A stretch of 64,000 bases of DNA. It comes from Furfurilactobacillus entadae (GTDB lineage Bacteria; Bacillota; Bacilli; Lactobacillales; Lactobacillaceae). The notes beneath the pieces were generated by a model that made no database searches, had not been told where the DNA came from, and saw only the letters and a program-made list of their open reading frames with translations. The stretch lies in NCBI RefSeq assembly GCF_045862745.1, contig NZ_BQXN01000001.1:62001-126000 (forward strand). The letters run 5' to 3'. The position numbers and the translations under genes were made by a program. Shown one piece after another: positions 56,516-64,000 of this stretch; position 1 is the stretch's first letter, and each line of letters starts with the position of its first letter.

Positions 56516-57395
56516 GCGACTAACGACGTTTGAAACAACCTACGGCCCGCAAATTGAGGTCTGCTTAGCAGACCGGATGGCATCAGCGGCAAACCAAGAA
56601 CAATTAGCGGCGGCCATGCGGTACTCGGTTATGGCGGGTGGCAAACGGTTGCGACCGTTGCTGACACTTGTGGTGCTGAGCAGTGCTCAGGTTTCGGTAA
56701 CACCAGCACGGTTGCAGGCGGCCTGTGCGTTGGAGTTGGTTCACACGTATTCCTTGATCCATGATGATTTGCCAGCCATGGATAATGATGATCTTCGCCG
56801 TGGTAAGCCAACCAATCATAAGAAATATGGTGAGGATGTTGCCATTTTGGCCGGTGACGGGTTGCAAACGTTGGCATTTGATTGGCTGGCCCACGTTGAA
56901 CTCCCTGCTGACGAACGGTTGGCGTTAGTTCAGGCATTAGCGACTGCTGCCGGTCCGTTTGGGATGGTGGCTGGTCAGGCCGAAGACGTCACCACAACGG
57001 GCCATCGGATCGACTTGGCGCGGTTACAAGCCTTGCACCGCCGCAAGACCGGCGCGTTACTGATTGATGCCGTGGAGGCTGGGGCCATCATGGCCCATGT
57101 AACAGCAGCCCAGCGGCAGCGCTTGGTGGCGTTTGGTAATGCGTTTGGGCTAGCCTTTCAGATTTATGACGACATTTTGGATGAGACCAAAACGGCGACT
57201 GAATTGGGGAAGACACCGCATAAAGACGAGGCAGAGGGGAAGAATACCTACCCACAACTGCTTGGGATGGCTGCGGCACAAGCAGCGTTACAAGAAAGTC
57301 TGGCTCAGGCTGAGGCAAGTTGCCGTGAGCTAACAGCATTGGGCTTAGACGGGGCCGTTTTGGCCGCCTTCTTGAGTTATTTTGAGGTTAATTAA
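56505..57395 (+). CDS. fps: Farnesyl/geranyl diphosphate synthase
   Basis: A polyprenyl synthase of about 296 residues that condenses isopentenyl and dimethylallyl units to farnesyl diphosphate, the precursor for undecaprenyl phosphate. Both Asp-rich motifs are present: HDDLPAMDNDDLRRG (about residues 84-98) and YDDILDETK (about 222-230), with GGKRLRPLL (about 45-53). The start is not certain: ATGs at 56499, 56505 and 56508 overlap the xseB end. Usually called ispA or fps. Confidence 0.93.
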   Translation: MMNERLTTFETTYGPQIEVCLADRMASAANQEQLAAAMRYSVMAGGKRLRPLLTLVVLSSAQVSVTPARLQAACALELVHTYSLIHDDLPAMDNDDLRRGKPTNHKKYGEDVAILAGDGLQTLAFDWLAHVELPADERLALVQALATAAGPFGMVAGQAEDVTTTGHRIDLARLQALHRRKTGALLIDAVEAGAIMAHVTAAQRQRLVAFGNAFGLAFQIYDDILDETKTATELGKTPHKDEAEGKNTYPQLLGMAAAQAALQESLAQAEASCRELTALGLDGAVLAAFLSYFEVN

Positions 57396-57412
57396 GAGAG
57401 GAAAAATCAGTA

Positions 57413-58249
57413 ATGGAAAAGCAACGGGTGGACATTCTCCTAGTTGAACAGGGGCTCTTCACATCGCGTGAACAGGCTAAACGGGCCGTTATGGCTGGTG
57501 AAGTGTTGGGTAAAAATGAAGAACGATTAGATAAACCAGGAGAAAAGATCCCAACGGATACGGAGCTGCACATCAAAGGTGCACCCATGCCGTATGTGAG
57601 CCGTGGGGGCTTTAAGCTGGAAAAGGCACTGACTGTGTTTGACATTAGCGTTGCCGACCAGGTCGTGTTGGACATTGGGTCATCAACTGGTGGATTTACG
57701 GACGTGATGCTTCAAAACGGGGCCAAGTTATCATACGCCCTGGATGTTGGGAGTAACCAACTGGTGTGGAAGCTCCGTGAAGATCCCCGGGTGGTCGTGA
57801 TGGAACACACGAACTTCCGTTACGCTAAGCCAACAGACTTTACCCACGGATTGCCAACGTTTAGTAGTATCGACGTGTCGTTTATTTCACTGCACCTGAT
57901 CCTACCGAACCTTAAAACGATTTTACAGCCTGAAGGGCACGTGGTGGCCTTGATCAAACCGCAGTTTGAAGCCGGAAAAAACAAGGTCGGCAAGCACGGG
58001 ATCGTGAAGGATCCAGCGGTTCACGAAGCCGTCTTGAACGACATTGTCGCGTTTGCAACAGAAACAGGGTACGATGTGGCCGGTCTTGATTTTTCACCCA
58101 TTAAAGGTGGCGGCGGGAACATCGAATTTTTGATTCACCTGGTGAATGCAGAAACGACCGGGACGGTTGCGGCAAACGTTTCGGTAAAAGAGACCTTGGC
58201 AGCGGCCAACACACAGTTAAATCAAAAGGTGAATGAAGCGGATGATTAA
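57413..58249 (+). CDS. tlyA: TlyA-family rRNA methyltransferase
   Basis: A 278-residue protein with an N-terminal S4 RNA-binding domain (QRVDILLVEQGLFTSREQAK, about 3-22) and an FtsJ-type Rossmann methyltransferase domain (VLDIGSSTGGFTDVMLQNGA, about 84-103, then KIKPQFEAGKNKVGK-like LIKPQFEAGKNKVGKHGIV). It is predicted to 2'-O-methylate rRNA; some relatives are named hemolysin A. AGAGAGG precedes the ATG. argR overlaps its end. Confidence 0.93.
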   Translation: MEKQRVDILLVEQGLFTSREQAKRAVMAGEVLGKNEERLDKPGEKIPTDTELHIKGAPMPYVSRGGFKLEKALTVFDISVADQVVLDIGSSTGGFTDVMLQNGAKLSYALDVGSNQLVWKLREDPRVVVMEHTNFRYAKPTDFTHGLPTFSSIDVSFISLHLILPNLKTILQPEGHVVALIKPQFEAGKNKVGKHGIVKDPAVHEAVLNDIVAFATETGYDVAGLDFSPIKGGGGNIEFLIHLVNAETTGTVAANVSVKETLAAANTQLNQKVNEADD

Positions 58250-58703
58250 AAAACAGGAACGACAAGCAGTGATTCGCCGGGTGGTCGCCAACAACGTTGT
58301 GCGCACCCAAACGGAACTTGTGGGTTTACTTGGTGATGAGGGCCTGGATGTCACGCAAGCGACCGTGTCGCGGGACATCACAGAGCTACAATTAATTAAA
58401 ATGCCGGATGACGAGGGCCACACCTACTACACGTTTGCTGCTGACCGGCCGGTTGATGGTGAAGCCAAGCTGCGCCGCAACTTAAACGGAAACGTCATCA
58501 ACATTAGCGTGAATGACCACTTTTGTTTGCTCAACGTCTTGCCTGGTAACGGACCCGTTATTGGTAGTTTGATCAAACAATTAAAGTATCCCGAAGTGTT
58601 TGGCGTCTTGAGTGACGATAGCACCGTTTTGGTCATCGCCACGGATGCTGCCAGTGCGCAAAAGACACAGGACCGGTTCATCACCCTGGGGACACAGCGA
58701 TAA
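58242..58703 (+). CDS. argR: Arginine repressor ArgR/AhrC
   Basis: A regulator of about 153 residues. The N-terminal winged helix is IRRVVANNVVRTQTELVGLL and VTQATVSRDITELQLIKMP (about 8-57). The C-terminal domain ends SDDSTVLVIATDAASAQKTQ (about 122-141), with the Asp pair of the arginine-binding site. ATG at 58242 fits the distance from AAAGGTG; the ATG at 58233 is too close to it. It may sense arginine in a strain with ornithine and agmatine routes. It overlaps tlyA. Confidence 0.93.
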   Translation: MIKKQERQAVIRRVVANNVVRTQTELVGLLGDEGLDVTQATVSRDITELQLIKMPDDEGHTYYTFAADRPVDGEAKLRRNLNGNVINISVNDHFCLLNVLPGNGPVIGSLIKQLKYPEVFGVLSDDSTVLVIATDAASAQKTQDRFITLGTQR

Positions 58704-58715
58704 ACGGAGGGCGCA

Positions 58716-60419
58716 ATGTTACAGGAATTATCGATTAAAAACTTTGCAATTATTGAACAACTGAACATTGCCTTTGACGACGGAATGAGCGTTTTGACGG
58801 GAGAAACTGGGGCCGGGAAATCAATCATTATTGATGCTGTGGGTCTTTTGGCCGGCGGGCGGGCTTCCAGTGATTTTATCCGGAAGGGCGCGACTAAGGC
58901 GGTCATTCAGGGACTGTTTGTCCTTCCTGACACGTCACCGACGTTTGCGCTGTTAACCACCCTGGGCATTGATTACGAGGATCACCAAATCGTCATTGAC
59001 CGCGAATTGAACCGCAACGGGCATAACACAAGCCGCGTTAATGGGTCGTTGGTCAACACTACCACGTTGAAACAGGTGGGTGAGACGATGGTCGACATTC
59101 ACGGGCAAAATGAACATCAGGAACTGATGCAGCCGGACAAACATCTTGCCCTCCTTGATGAATTTCAACCACAGGCGCTGGCTGACTTAAAGGCAACGTA
59201 CCAAACGCAGTATGCCGAGTATCGGCGCCTATCTGCGCTTGTGACGAACAAACGGGAACACGCGCAGGAATGGGCACAACGGTTTGATATGCTAACGTTC
59301 CAGGTTCAAGAAATTGATGACGCACAGCTGCAACCGGATGAAGAGGATGCGCTAATTAGTGAGCGAGATCATCTTGCGAACTATCAAAAGATCGTGACGG
59401 CACTAGAAATTAGTCACGAAGCCATTGATGGGGGTGAAGATCAGTCTGCTTTGGACCGCATCGGAAGTGCAATGACGGCAATGCAAGACATCGAACCGTT
59501 CGATCCAGCTTACGCCACGTTATCGGAAACGTTAGCAAATGCGTATTATGGCCTTCAGGATGTGGCTAACGGCCTTTCGACCCAGTTAGACGCACAGGAA
59601 TTCGATGAAGGGCGTTTGGATGAAATTGAAGCCCGACTAGAAGTGATCCATCAACTCAAACGAAAGTATGGGGATTCGATCACTGCGATTTTGGCCTACT
59701 TCGATAAGATCAAGCATGAACGTGACAATATGCAGGGCGCCCAGGCGGATGATGACACACTAACGGAACAATTGGCCGCTGCGAAAGCTGCCCTGCAGGA
59801 TTCTGGTGCCCGGCTAAGTGAGAAACGTCATGAGTTAGCCGGGCAATTAGAAACGGCGATTCACGAGCAACTGGCAGCGTTGTACATGGCGAAAGCTGTC
59901 TTTAGTGTTTGCTTTTTAGCGCACCCAGACACGACGTTTTACAGCACGGGGATCGATCAAATTGAATTTTACATTCAGACCAACCCTGGGGAAGACCCCA
60001 AGCCATTGGCCAAGACGGCTTCTGGTGGGGAACTCTCACGAATGATGTTGGCATTAAAAACGATTTTTTCTGAAACGCAGGGTGTGACCAGCATCATCTT
60101 TGATGAAGTGGATACCGGCGTGTCCGGGCGTGTTGCTCAGGCGATTGCAGAAAAAATCATGGTTATTGGCCGTCATTCGCAGGTGCTTTGCATCACCCAC
60201 TTACCACAAGTGGCCGCCATTGCGGACCATCAGTTCTACATTCAAAAGCAGATCGTTGGGACACGGACCAAAACGACGGTTGAACGGCTCACAACAGCTA
60301 ACCGGGTCAATGAACTTGCCCGGATGTTGGCGGGCACAACGGTCACTAAATTGGCAACTGAACATGCCTCAGAGCTCTTAAAACTCGCTGATGCCGAAAA
60401 GGCAGCACTTGAGGATTAA
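58716..60419 (+). CDS. recN: DNA repair protein RecN
   Basis: A 567-residue SMC-like ATPase acting in double-strand-break repair. The Walker A box GETGAGKSIIIDAVGLL (about residues 29-45) and the ABC signature ASGGELSRMMLALK (about 433-446) with IIFDEVDTGVSGRVAQ (Walker B, D-loop) are clear. The middle (about 160-360) is coiled-coil. It completes the tlyA-argR-recN cluster of Firmicutes. CGGAGGG precedes the ATG. Confidence 0.96.
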   Translation: MLQELSIKNFAIIEQLNIAFDDGMSVLTGETGAGKSIIIDAVGLLAGGRASSDFIRKGATKAVIQGLFVLPDTSPTFALLTTLGIDYEDHQIVIDRELNRNGHNTSRVNGSLVNTTTLKQVGETMVDIHGQNEHQELMQPDKHLALLDEFQPQALADLKATYQTQYAEYRRLSALVTNKREHAQEWAQRFDMLTFQVQEIDDAQLQPDEEDALISERDHLANYQKIVTALEISHEAIDGGEDQSALDRIGSAMTAMQDIEPFDPAYATLSETLANAYYGLQDVANGLSTQLDAQEFDEGRLDEIEARLEVIHQLKRKYGDSITAILAYFDKIKHERDNMQGAQADDDTLTEQLAAAKAALQDSGARLSEKRHELAGQLETAIHEQLAALYMAKAVFSVCFLAHPDTTFYSTGIDQIEFYIQTNPGEDPKPLAKTASGGELSRMMLALKTIFSETQGVTSIIFDEVDTGVSGRVAQAIAEKIMVIGRHSQVLCITHLPQVAAIADHQFYIQKQIVGTRTKTTVERLTTANRVNELARMLAGTTVTKLATEHASELLKLADAEKAALED

Positions 60420-60430
60420 ATGCCCACGAT

Positions 60431-60475
60431 AAAAAGCCCACAACCGCATGTTGAAGCGGTTGTGGGCTTTATTTT
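60431..60475. terminator. Terminator between recN and the YolD-like gene
   Basis: AAAGCCCACAACCGC and GCGGTTGTGGGCTTT form a perfect 15-pair stem. It serves both convergent genes. Confidence 0.9.
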
Positions 60476-60500
60476 GGTTTTATTATCGTTAGCGGTGTGA

Positions 60501-60887
60501 TTAAGCCACCATCATGCCATAGCAAACATCACGAATTTGTTCGGGTAAAATGATGTAGACGACTTGGCTCGCATGGTTAGTTAACGTGAGGACCCCGTGG
60601 TCTTGACGTAACGTGCCCGTGACCGTTGTGAGGTGCCGGGCGAAGACGTCTGCTTGGTTGAGCATGATGGAGACGACTGCATGATGGGCAAGTGCGTCAT
60701 CTAACGTCTCGATGATGGCATCAGCTGACAGTTGTGGGTGGGTTAAGGTATCACCGCGTTCAGCTGTAAAGAAACTGCGGAGGCGTTGCTTCATTGTTGG
60801 TTGAGTGTGCCGCTTTGCAACCTTAGCTGGGCGAACCAACCGGTGCTTGGCGTAACTAATGTAAGTGTTGGGTAATAATTGATCCAT
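60501..60887 (-). CDS. YolD-like protein under SOS control
   Basis: A protein of 128 residues. The C-terminal part (SADAIIETLDDALAHHAVVS through VVYIILPEQIRDV) is like the YolD family, small proteins usually coded beside UvrX-type Y-family polymerases in phages and Firmicutes. The long basic N-terminus is different. The start is the ATG at 60887 with GGAGGTC upstream; the longer frame from 60980 runs through the promoter. Two LexA boxes in the promoter predict DNA-damage induction. No polymerase gene is adjacent. Confidence 0.72.
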   Translation of the reverse strand: MDQLLPNTYISYAKHRLVRPAKVAKRHTQPTMKQRLRSFFTAERGDTLTHPQLSADAIIETLDDALAHHAVVSIMLNQADVFARHLTTVTGTLRQDHGVLTLTNHASQVVYIILPEQIRDVCYGMMVA

Positions 60888-60921
60888 GATAACTGACCTC
60901 CGCAAGAATGTTCGTTTAATG

Positions 60922-60935
60922 CGAACACGTGTTTG
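60922..60935 (-). promoter_or_regulatory. LexA/DinR box 2
   Basis: CGAACACGTGTTTG matches CGAAC-N4-GTTCG in all but one base. It lies just downstream of the -10 box of the YolD-like gene. Confidence 0.8.
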
Positions 60936-60944
60936 AATAAATTC

Positions 60945-60973
60945 ATTATACGAACAACCGTTCGAAAAAGCAA
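60945..60973 (-). promoter_or_regulatory. Promoter of the YolD-like gene with LexA box 1
   Basis: On the minus strand: -35 TTGCTT (60968-60973), a 17-base spacer and a perfect -10 TATAAT (60945-60950). The spacer contains the LexA/DinR box CGAACAACCGTTCG (60951-60964), a perfect CGAAC-N4-GTTCG. A repressor bound here would exclude RNA polymerase. Confidence 0.85.
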
Positions 60974-61192
60974 GCCGCAATTAACAATAAATTTTTGGTT
61001 CAAACATAAGTCGATTGATGCTGAGCTACTGATGGTGAATTGATAAGTTGCCAGGCCGGCAATGAATGAAAACCTGTTGAGTGAGAAAAAACGGTATTGG
61101 GCACGGAAAAGCGCTTGAAATTAAGGCTAAAAAAGTTCAGAATGGTTATTAAATTCTTTTGATGAGCGCTTTTGAAAGGAACGAAGTTGTTG
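60974..61192 (+). other. Leader region of gmk
   Basis: Part of a 305-base gap. No open frame with a ribosome-binding site and no terminator is seen. A promoter for gmk should lie here but none is convincing; two AGCGCTT motifs (about 61112 and 61165) are too incomplete to call cre sites. Confidence 0.4.
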
Positions 61193-61816
61193 ATGTCGAA
61201 ACAGGGAATGTTGATCGTCTTATCTGGGCCATCTGGCGTGGGTAAAGGGACGGTTCGTAAAGCAATGTTTGAACAGGGGGGCACTGACTTTCAGTACTCC
61301 ATCTCCATGACCACGCGACAACCGCGTGATGGGGAAGAAGACGGGAAGGATTACTTCTTTGTCAGCAAGGCCGAATTCGAGGATCATATTGCCAATGGTG
61401 GGATGCTTGAATACGCGAAGTACGTGGACAATTACTACGGCACACCACTTGGCTACGTTAAGGACACGTTAGCATCCGGTAAAGACGTCTTTTTAGAGAT
61501 TGAAGTCAACGGTGCGATGCAGGTTCGTGAGAAGATGCCAGACGGGGTCTTCATCTTCTTAACGCCACCAGATTTAATGGCATTAAAGCAACGACTGATT
61601 GGCCGGGGCACAGAACCCATGAACATCATTGATGAACGGGTGCACCAAGCTGTTAATGAAATTAAAATGATGCGTAATTACGACTATGCGGTGGTCAATG
61701 ATGAAATTGATTTAGCAGTCGGCCGGATTCGTGAAATTATCCGTGCAGAACGTTTACGTGTGCCACGGGTTTACCCAGAGTATGCTCAAATGTTAGAATC
61801 AAAGGTAGAAGATTAA
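61193..61816 (+). CDS. gmk: Guanylate kinase
   Basis: A 207-residue enzyme that converts GMP to GDP with ATP. The P-loop LSGPSGVGKGTVRK (about residues 10-23), the GMP-binding SISMTTRQPRDGEEDGKDYFF (split at about 37-58) and FLEIEVNGAMQVRE are clear. The start is the ATG at 61193 after GAAAGGAACG; the open frame begins 21 bases earlier without a ribosome-binding site. rpoZ follows, the common order. Confidence 0.96.
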   Translation: MSKQGMLIVLSGPSGVGKGTVRKAMFEQGGTDFQYSISMTTRQPRDGEEDGKDYFFVSKAEFEDHIANGGMLEYAKYVDNYYGTPLGYVKDTLASGKDVFLEIEVNGAMQVREKMPDGVFIFLTPPDLMALKQRLIGRGTEPMNIIDERVHQAVNEIKMMRNYDYAVVNDEIDLAVGRIREIIRAERLRVPRVYPEYAQMLESKVED

Positions 61817-61853
61817 TACCGCAATAGTGAAATGAGAAGGGATCTTACACATC

Positions 61854-62114
61854 ATGATTTTATACCCATCAGTTGATAACTTATTAAAAAAAGTGGATTC
61901 ACGGTACTCCTTGATCATGTTGGCCTCTAAGCGGGCCCATGAACTGGACGCCGGTGCTCAAGAATTATTGCCACGTTACCAGTCAGACAAGTCTGTTGGC
62001 CGTGCGTTAGAAGAAATTGAGGCTGGTGAAGTCACGATCGATCCTGATCACGAAGAAGACTTAGGGACAATGACACCACTACCAGAAGCGCCTAAAGCAC
62101 CAGAAGCTGAGTAA
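61854..62114 (+). CDS. rpoZ: RNA polymerase omega subunit
   Basis: An 86-residue small subunit of RNA polymerase. MILYPSVDNLLKKVDSRYSL and IMLASKRAHELDAGAQELLP, split at about 1-43, hold the conserved region; the C-terminal tail is acidic with Pro-rich end. It is in an operon with gmk. Terminator follows. Confidence 0.94.
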   Translation: MILYPSVDNLLKKVDSRYSLIMLASKRAHELDAGAQELLPRYQSDKSVGRALEEIEAGEVTIDPDHEEDLGTMTPLPEAPKAPEAE

Positions 62115-62135
62115 TAATTGAAAGAGGCATAATTG

Positions 62136-62184
62136 AAGCGACTAATTTTCCGAAGCTATTTTTGGAGAGTTAGTCGCTTTAATT
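62136..62184 (+). terminator. Terminator after rpoZ
   Basis: AAGCGACTAA pairs with TTAGTCGCTT, with inner TTTTCC/GGAGAG pairing; TTAATTT follows. Confidence 0.82.
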
Positions 62185-62247
62185 TAGCTGTCATTGTGCC
62201 GTTTTGGTAGGGCCCAATGGAACTAGGAGAATGGGAGGAGACACGAG

Positions 62248-62925
62248 ATGAGTGACCGGTTCATTGATGAAATTTTTAAAAATCGGCAACTGGATGTGAG
62301 TGCACTACAAACGTTTGGTTTTCATGAAAAGACGAAGGGTGAGCTCTTGTTGACGCAACCGTTAGCGCCACTGACATTGATCGTTACGTTAACGGTGACC
62401 GCCGCTGGCCAGTTAACGGGGGTGTTGACTGATCCAGAAACGGCGACACCCTATGTGCTGCATGTGAGCGAATCACAGGGGCGTTACGTTGCGAAGGTTC
62501 GGAAAGCGTATACCAGTTTATTGACCACCATTGCTGATCAGTGCAGTCACCCGCAGGTCTTTACCAGCCCACAAGCACAGGCAGTTATTGCGGCGTGTGC
62601 TGATCAGTTTGATAGTCACCCTGAATTCTTATGGGCAAGAACGCCAAATAATGCGATTTTCCGCAAGGCCAGCAATCAAAAGTGGTTTGCGGCGCTGCTA
62701 ACGGTCCCCAAAAATAAGGTTATCGGGACCGATTCGACACCTGTTGAACTGATTGATGTCCGTGTCCCAAGTGACCAACTAACGACCCTAGTGGACCACC
62801 AGACGGTGTTTCCAGGTTACCACATGAACAAACAGCACTGGGTGACCGTGTTGCTGGATGGGTCAATGGCAACGGAGCGACTCTTGACGTTAATTGCCGC
62901 CAGTTATGAATTAGCCGTTAAATAA
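62248..62925 (+). CDS. MmcQ/YjbR-family protein
   Basis: A 225-residue protein. The C-terminal half (about 130-225) has the MmcQ/YjbR fold: FRKASNQKWFAALLTVPKNK, split, then FPGYHMNKQHWVTVLLDGSM. The N-terminal half resembles the DUF1462-like extension seen in some Firmicutes relatives. The fold binds DNA in some members; the function is unknown. GGGAGGAG precedes the ATG. Confidence 0.82.
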   Translation: MSDRFIDEIFKNRQLDVSALQTFGFHEKTKGELLLTQPLAPLTLIVTLTVTAAGQLTGVLTDPETATPYVLHVSESQGRYVAKVRKAYTSLLTTIADQCSHPQVFTSPQAQAVIAACADQFDSHPEFLWARTPNNAIFRKASNQKWFAALLTVPKNKVIGTDSTPVELIDVRVPSDQLTTLVDHQTVFPGYHMNKQHWVTVLLDGSMATERLLTLIAASYELAVK

Positions 62926-63009
62926 TAACGGGCGGCAAAGCGTCTCGGTGGCTTTTTCATGAGAATGCGCTATGCTTAATTAGTAGTCAATCGTGAAGGA
63001 GCTGAGGAT

Positions 63010-63843
63010 ATGGAAACAAAAGCAGTTGTATTCTTTGATCTTGATGGTACGTTATTTGATGACGATAAGCGGGTGCTACCTGAAAGCATCGCAGCCATTA
63101 AGGAAATGCAGGAAAATGACATTTTGCCAGTCATTGCCACGGGACGGAATATTTTTGAAATTCAGGATGTCTTGGACCAAACGGGCATTGATTCTGTCGT
63201 GAGCGCCAACGGGTCTTATGTCCAATACCAGGGTCAAAAGCTGTTTCAGGAGACCATCGACCCAGCACTGATTGCTGAATTCACAGCCTTTGCACAAAAG
63301 CAAGGCGACGTGGTGGCGTACTATAACAATGAAGGGTTCGCCGTTACGGGTTCGACACCAGACGTTGTGCGCAACTATCAGGCATTGCGGTTGGCTGTCA
63401 CGGTTGATCCAGATTACTACAAGACCCGGGCAATCAACTTTATGAATGTGTTTAACCACGATAAGGAAGATCTGTACAATGCCCAGTTTGCTGGTCAGTT
63501 AGCGTTGGTTCGTAATAACCGGGTATGTTTAGACACCATGAATAGCGGCATTACCAAACGAAGTGGTTTGGAACGCTTGCTAAAGGAAGCCGGGCTAGTG
63601 GGCGTACCCACCTATGCGTTTGGTGACCAACTGAATGACCTGGAGATGTTTGCTGGTGTTGATACCGCAATTGTGATGGGCAACGGGCACCCACGGGATA
63701 AGGCCGTGGCCGATTACATCACCACAACGAACACGACGGATGGCATTGTTAATGGCTTGCGGCATTACCACCTGATTGCGGCGCCCGAAGTTGCTAACCA
63801 GGCCACTACGGGGGCTTCACTGAAAATGGCTGAGGGAGAGTAG
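63010..63843 (+). CDS. HAD-superfamily Cof-type phosphatase
   Basis: A 277-residue phosphatase of the Cof/IIB subclass. Motif I is VFFDLDGTLFDDD (Asp about residues 10 and 12), motif II is IATGRN (about 43-48), motif III Lys near KRSGLERLL (about 180-188), and motif IV is AFGDQLNDLEMF (about 205-216). It probably acts on sugar phosphates or flavin intermediates; the substrate is unknown. AGGAT precedes the ATG. The PEBP gene starts 4 bases after its stop. Confidence 0.92.
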   Translation: METKAVVFFDLDGTLFDDDKRVLPESIAAIKEMQENDILPVIATGRNIFEIQDVLDQTGIDSVVSANGSYVQYQGQKLFQETIDPALIAEFTAFAQKQGDVVAYYNNEGFAVTGSTPDVVRNYQALRLAVTVDPDYYKTRAINFMNVFNHDKEDLYNAQFAGQLALVRNNRVCLDTMNSGITKRSGLERLLKEAGLVGVPTYAFGDQLNDLEMFAGVDTAIVMGNGHPRDKAVADYITTTNTTDGIVNGLRHYHLIAAPEVANQATTGASLKMAEGE

Positions 63844-63847
63844 TTGC

Positions 63848-64000
63848 ATGAAATTAACAATTCCCACTGAAAACGGGTTTATTGACGAGCACCACGGGAA
63901 CCAGGCACAACCGGCGGATCGTTACGCTGGCTGGCCAGCTGTTTCAATTCCGATGACGTTTAGTGATGTGCCGGAAGATGCCAAAACACTGGCATGGACA
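63848..64000 (+). CDS. YbhB/YbcL-type PEBP protein, cut off by window edge
   Basis: The first 51 residues, beginning MKLTIPTENGFIDEHHGNQA and running to VPEDAKTLAWT, match the bacterial PEBP (Raf-kinase-inhibitor-like) family start, where the end of the piece leads into the ligand-binding pocket. The rest lies beyond the window. Function in bacteria is unclear. GGGAGAG precedes the ATG. It is probably co-transcribed with the HAD gene. Confidence 0.85.
   Translation, partial: MKLTIPTENGFIDEHHGNQAQPADRYAGWPAVSIPMTFSDVPEDAKTLAWT

Noticed and set aside
61105..61175. cre sites before gmk
   Set aside because: Only AGCGCTT cores are present; the flanking TG and CA positions are missing.
1..64000. 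tRNA or rRNA genes
   Set aside because: No cloverleaf-like TTCGA-containing 70-90 base segments and no rRNA sequence were noticed in the gaps. A tRNAscan run would settle it.

Overview
The window is chromosomal DNA of a lactic acid bacterium of the Lactobacillaceae, most like the heterofermentative Levilactobacillus/Furfurilactobacillus/Secundilactobacillus lineages. The clues are a T-box-controlled pheST, a DUF1659/DUF2922 pair, DUF3042, a GlnR-GlnA operon with a perfect GlnR box, an R-specific alcohol dehydrogenase very close to the well-known L. brevis enzyme, and an agmatine-deiminase cluster. The species is not proven. I see no tRNA or rRNA genes, insertion sequences, phage genes or CRISPR arrays.

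Layout. 1-8.5 kb: acylphosphatase, an rRNA methyltransferase, an HD-domain protein, an HxlR regulator, T-box-pheST, mltG, udk, greA. 9-22 kb: cell-wall genes (FemX-like, YfhO, a class B PBP), rpmG, folate/rhomboid/YqgQ/rhodanese genes, DUF3042, GDPD-miaA, glnRA. A previously unmarked small Fst-type type I toxin-antitoxin locus follows glnA. 22-36.6 kb: a YjeM-type permease, then a double putrescine locus. The first part is the agmatine route (ptcA-aguD-aguA-arcC, plus a second AguA-like protein without catalytic residues and an RpiR regulator). The second is a visibly AT-richer ornithine route (LacI regulator, ornithine decarboxylase, PotE antiporter, a vitamin-B6/HMP-type kinase), probably acquired horizontally. 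36.8-49.9 kb: accessory genes. These include two paralogous 73-residue proteins, an LPXTG serine-rich surface protein, an esterase, an MFS pump, an SDR alcohol dehydrogenase, a nitroreductase, several hypotheticals, and two tiny transcription units with their own promoters and terminators. 50-64 kb: conserved housekeeping genes. These are rplU-prp-rpmA with an L21-type leader, an M24 peptidase, efp-asp23-nusB, folD-xseA-xseB-fps-tlyA-argR-recN, an SOS-boxed YolD-like gene, gmk-rpoZ, a YjbR-like protein, a HAD phosphatase and the start of a PEBP protein.

How parts work together. The agmatine route gives ATP and putrescine: AguA makes carbamoylputrescine, PtcA makes putrescine and carbamoyl phosphate, ArcC makes ATP, and AguD exchanges agmatine for putrescine. 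The ornithine route makes putrescine with proton consumption, and PotE exports it. The kinase downstream could supply the pyridoxal phosphate the decarboxylase needs. Prp next to L27 removes the L27 N-terminal extension.

The most unusual items are (i) a family of long nested hairpin elements placed directly at the stop codons of pheT, udk and glnA, with stem changes on both arms that keep pairing; (ii) the Fst-type toxin/antisense RNA locus; (iii) the AguA2 pseudoenzyme; and (iv) two tiny-peptide transcription units around 48.4-48.95 kb. All assignments come from reading the sequence and remembered family motifs. No database search was run.
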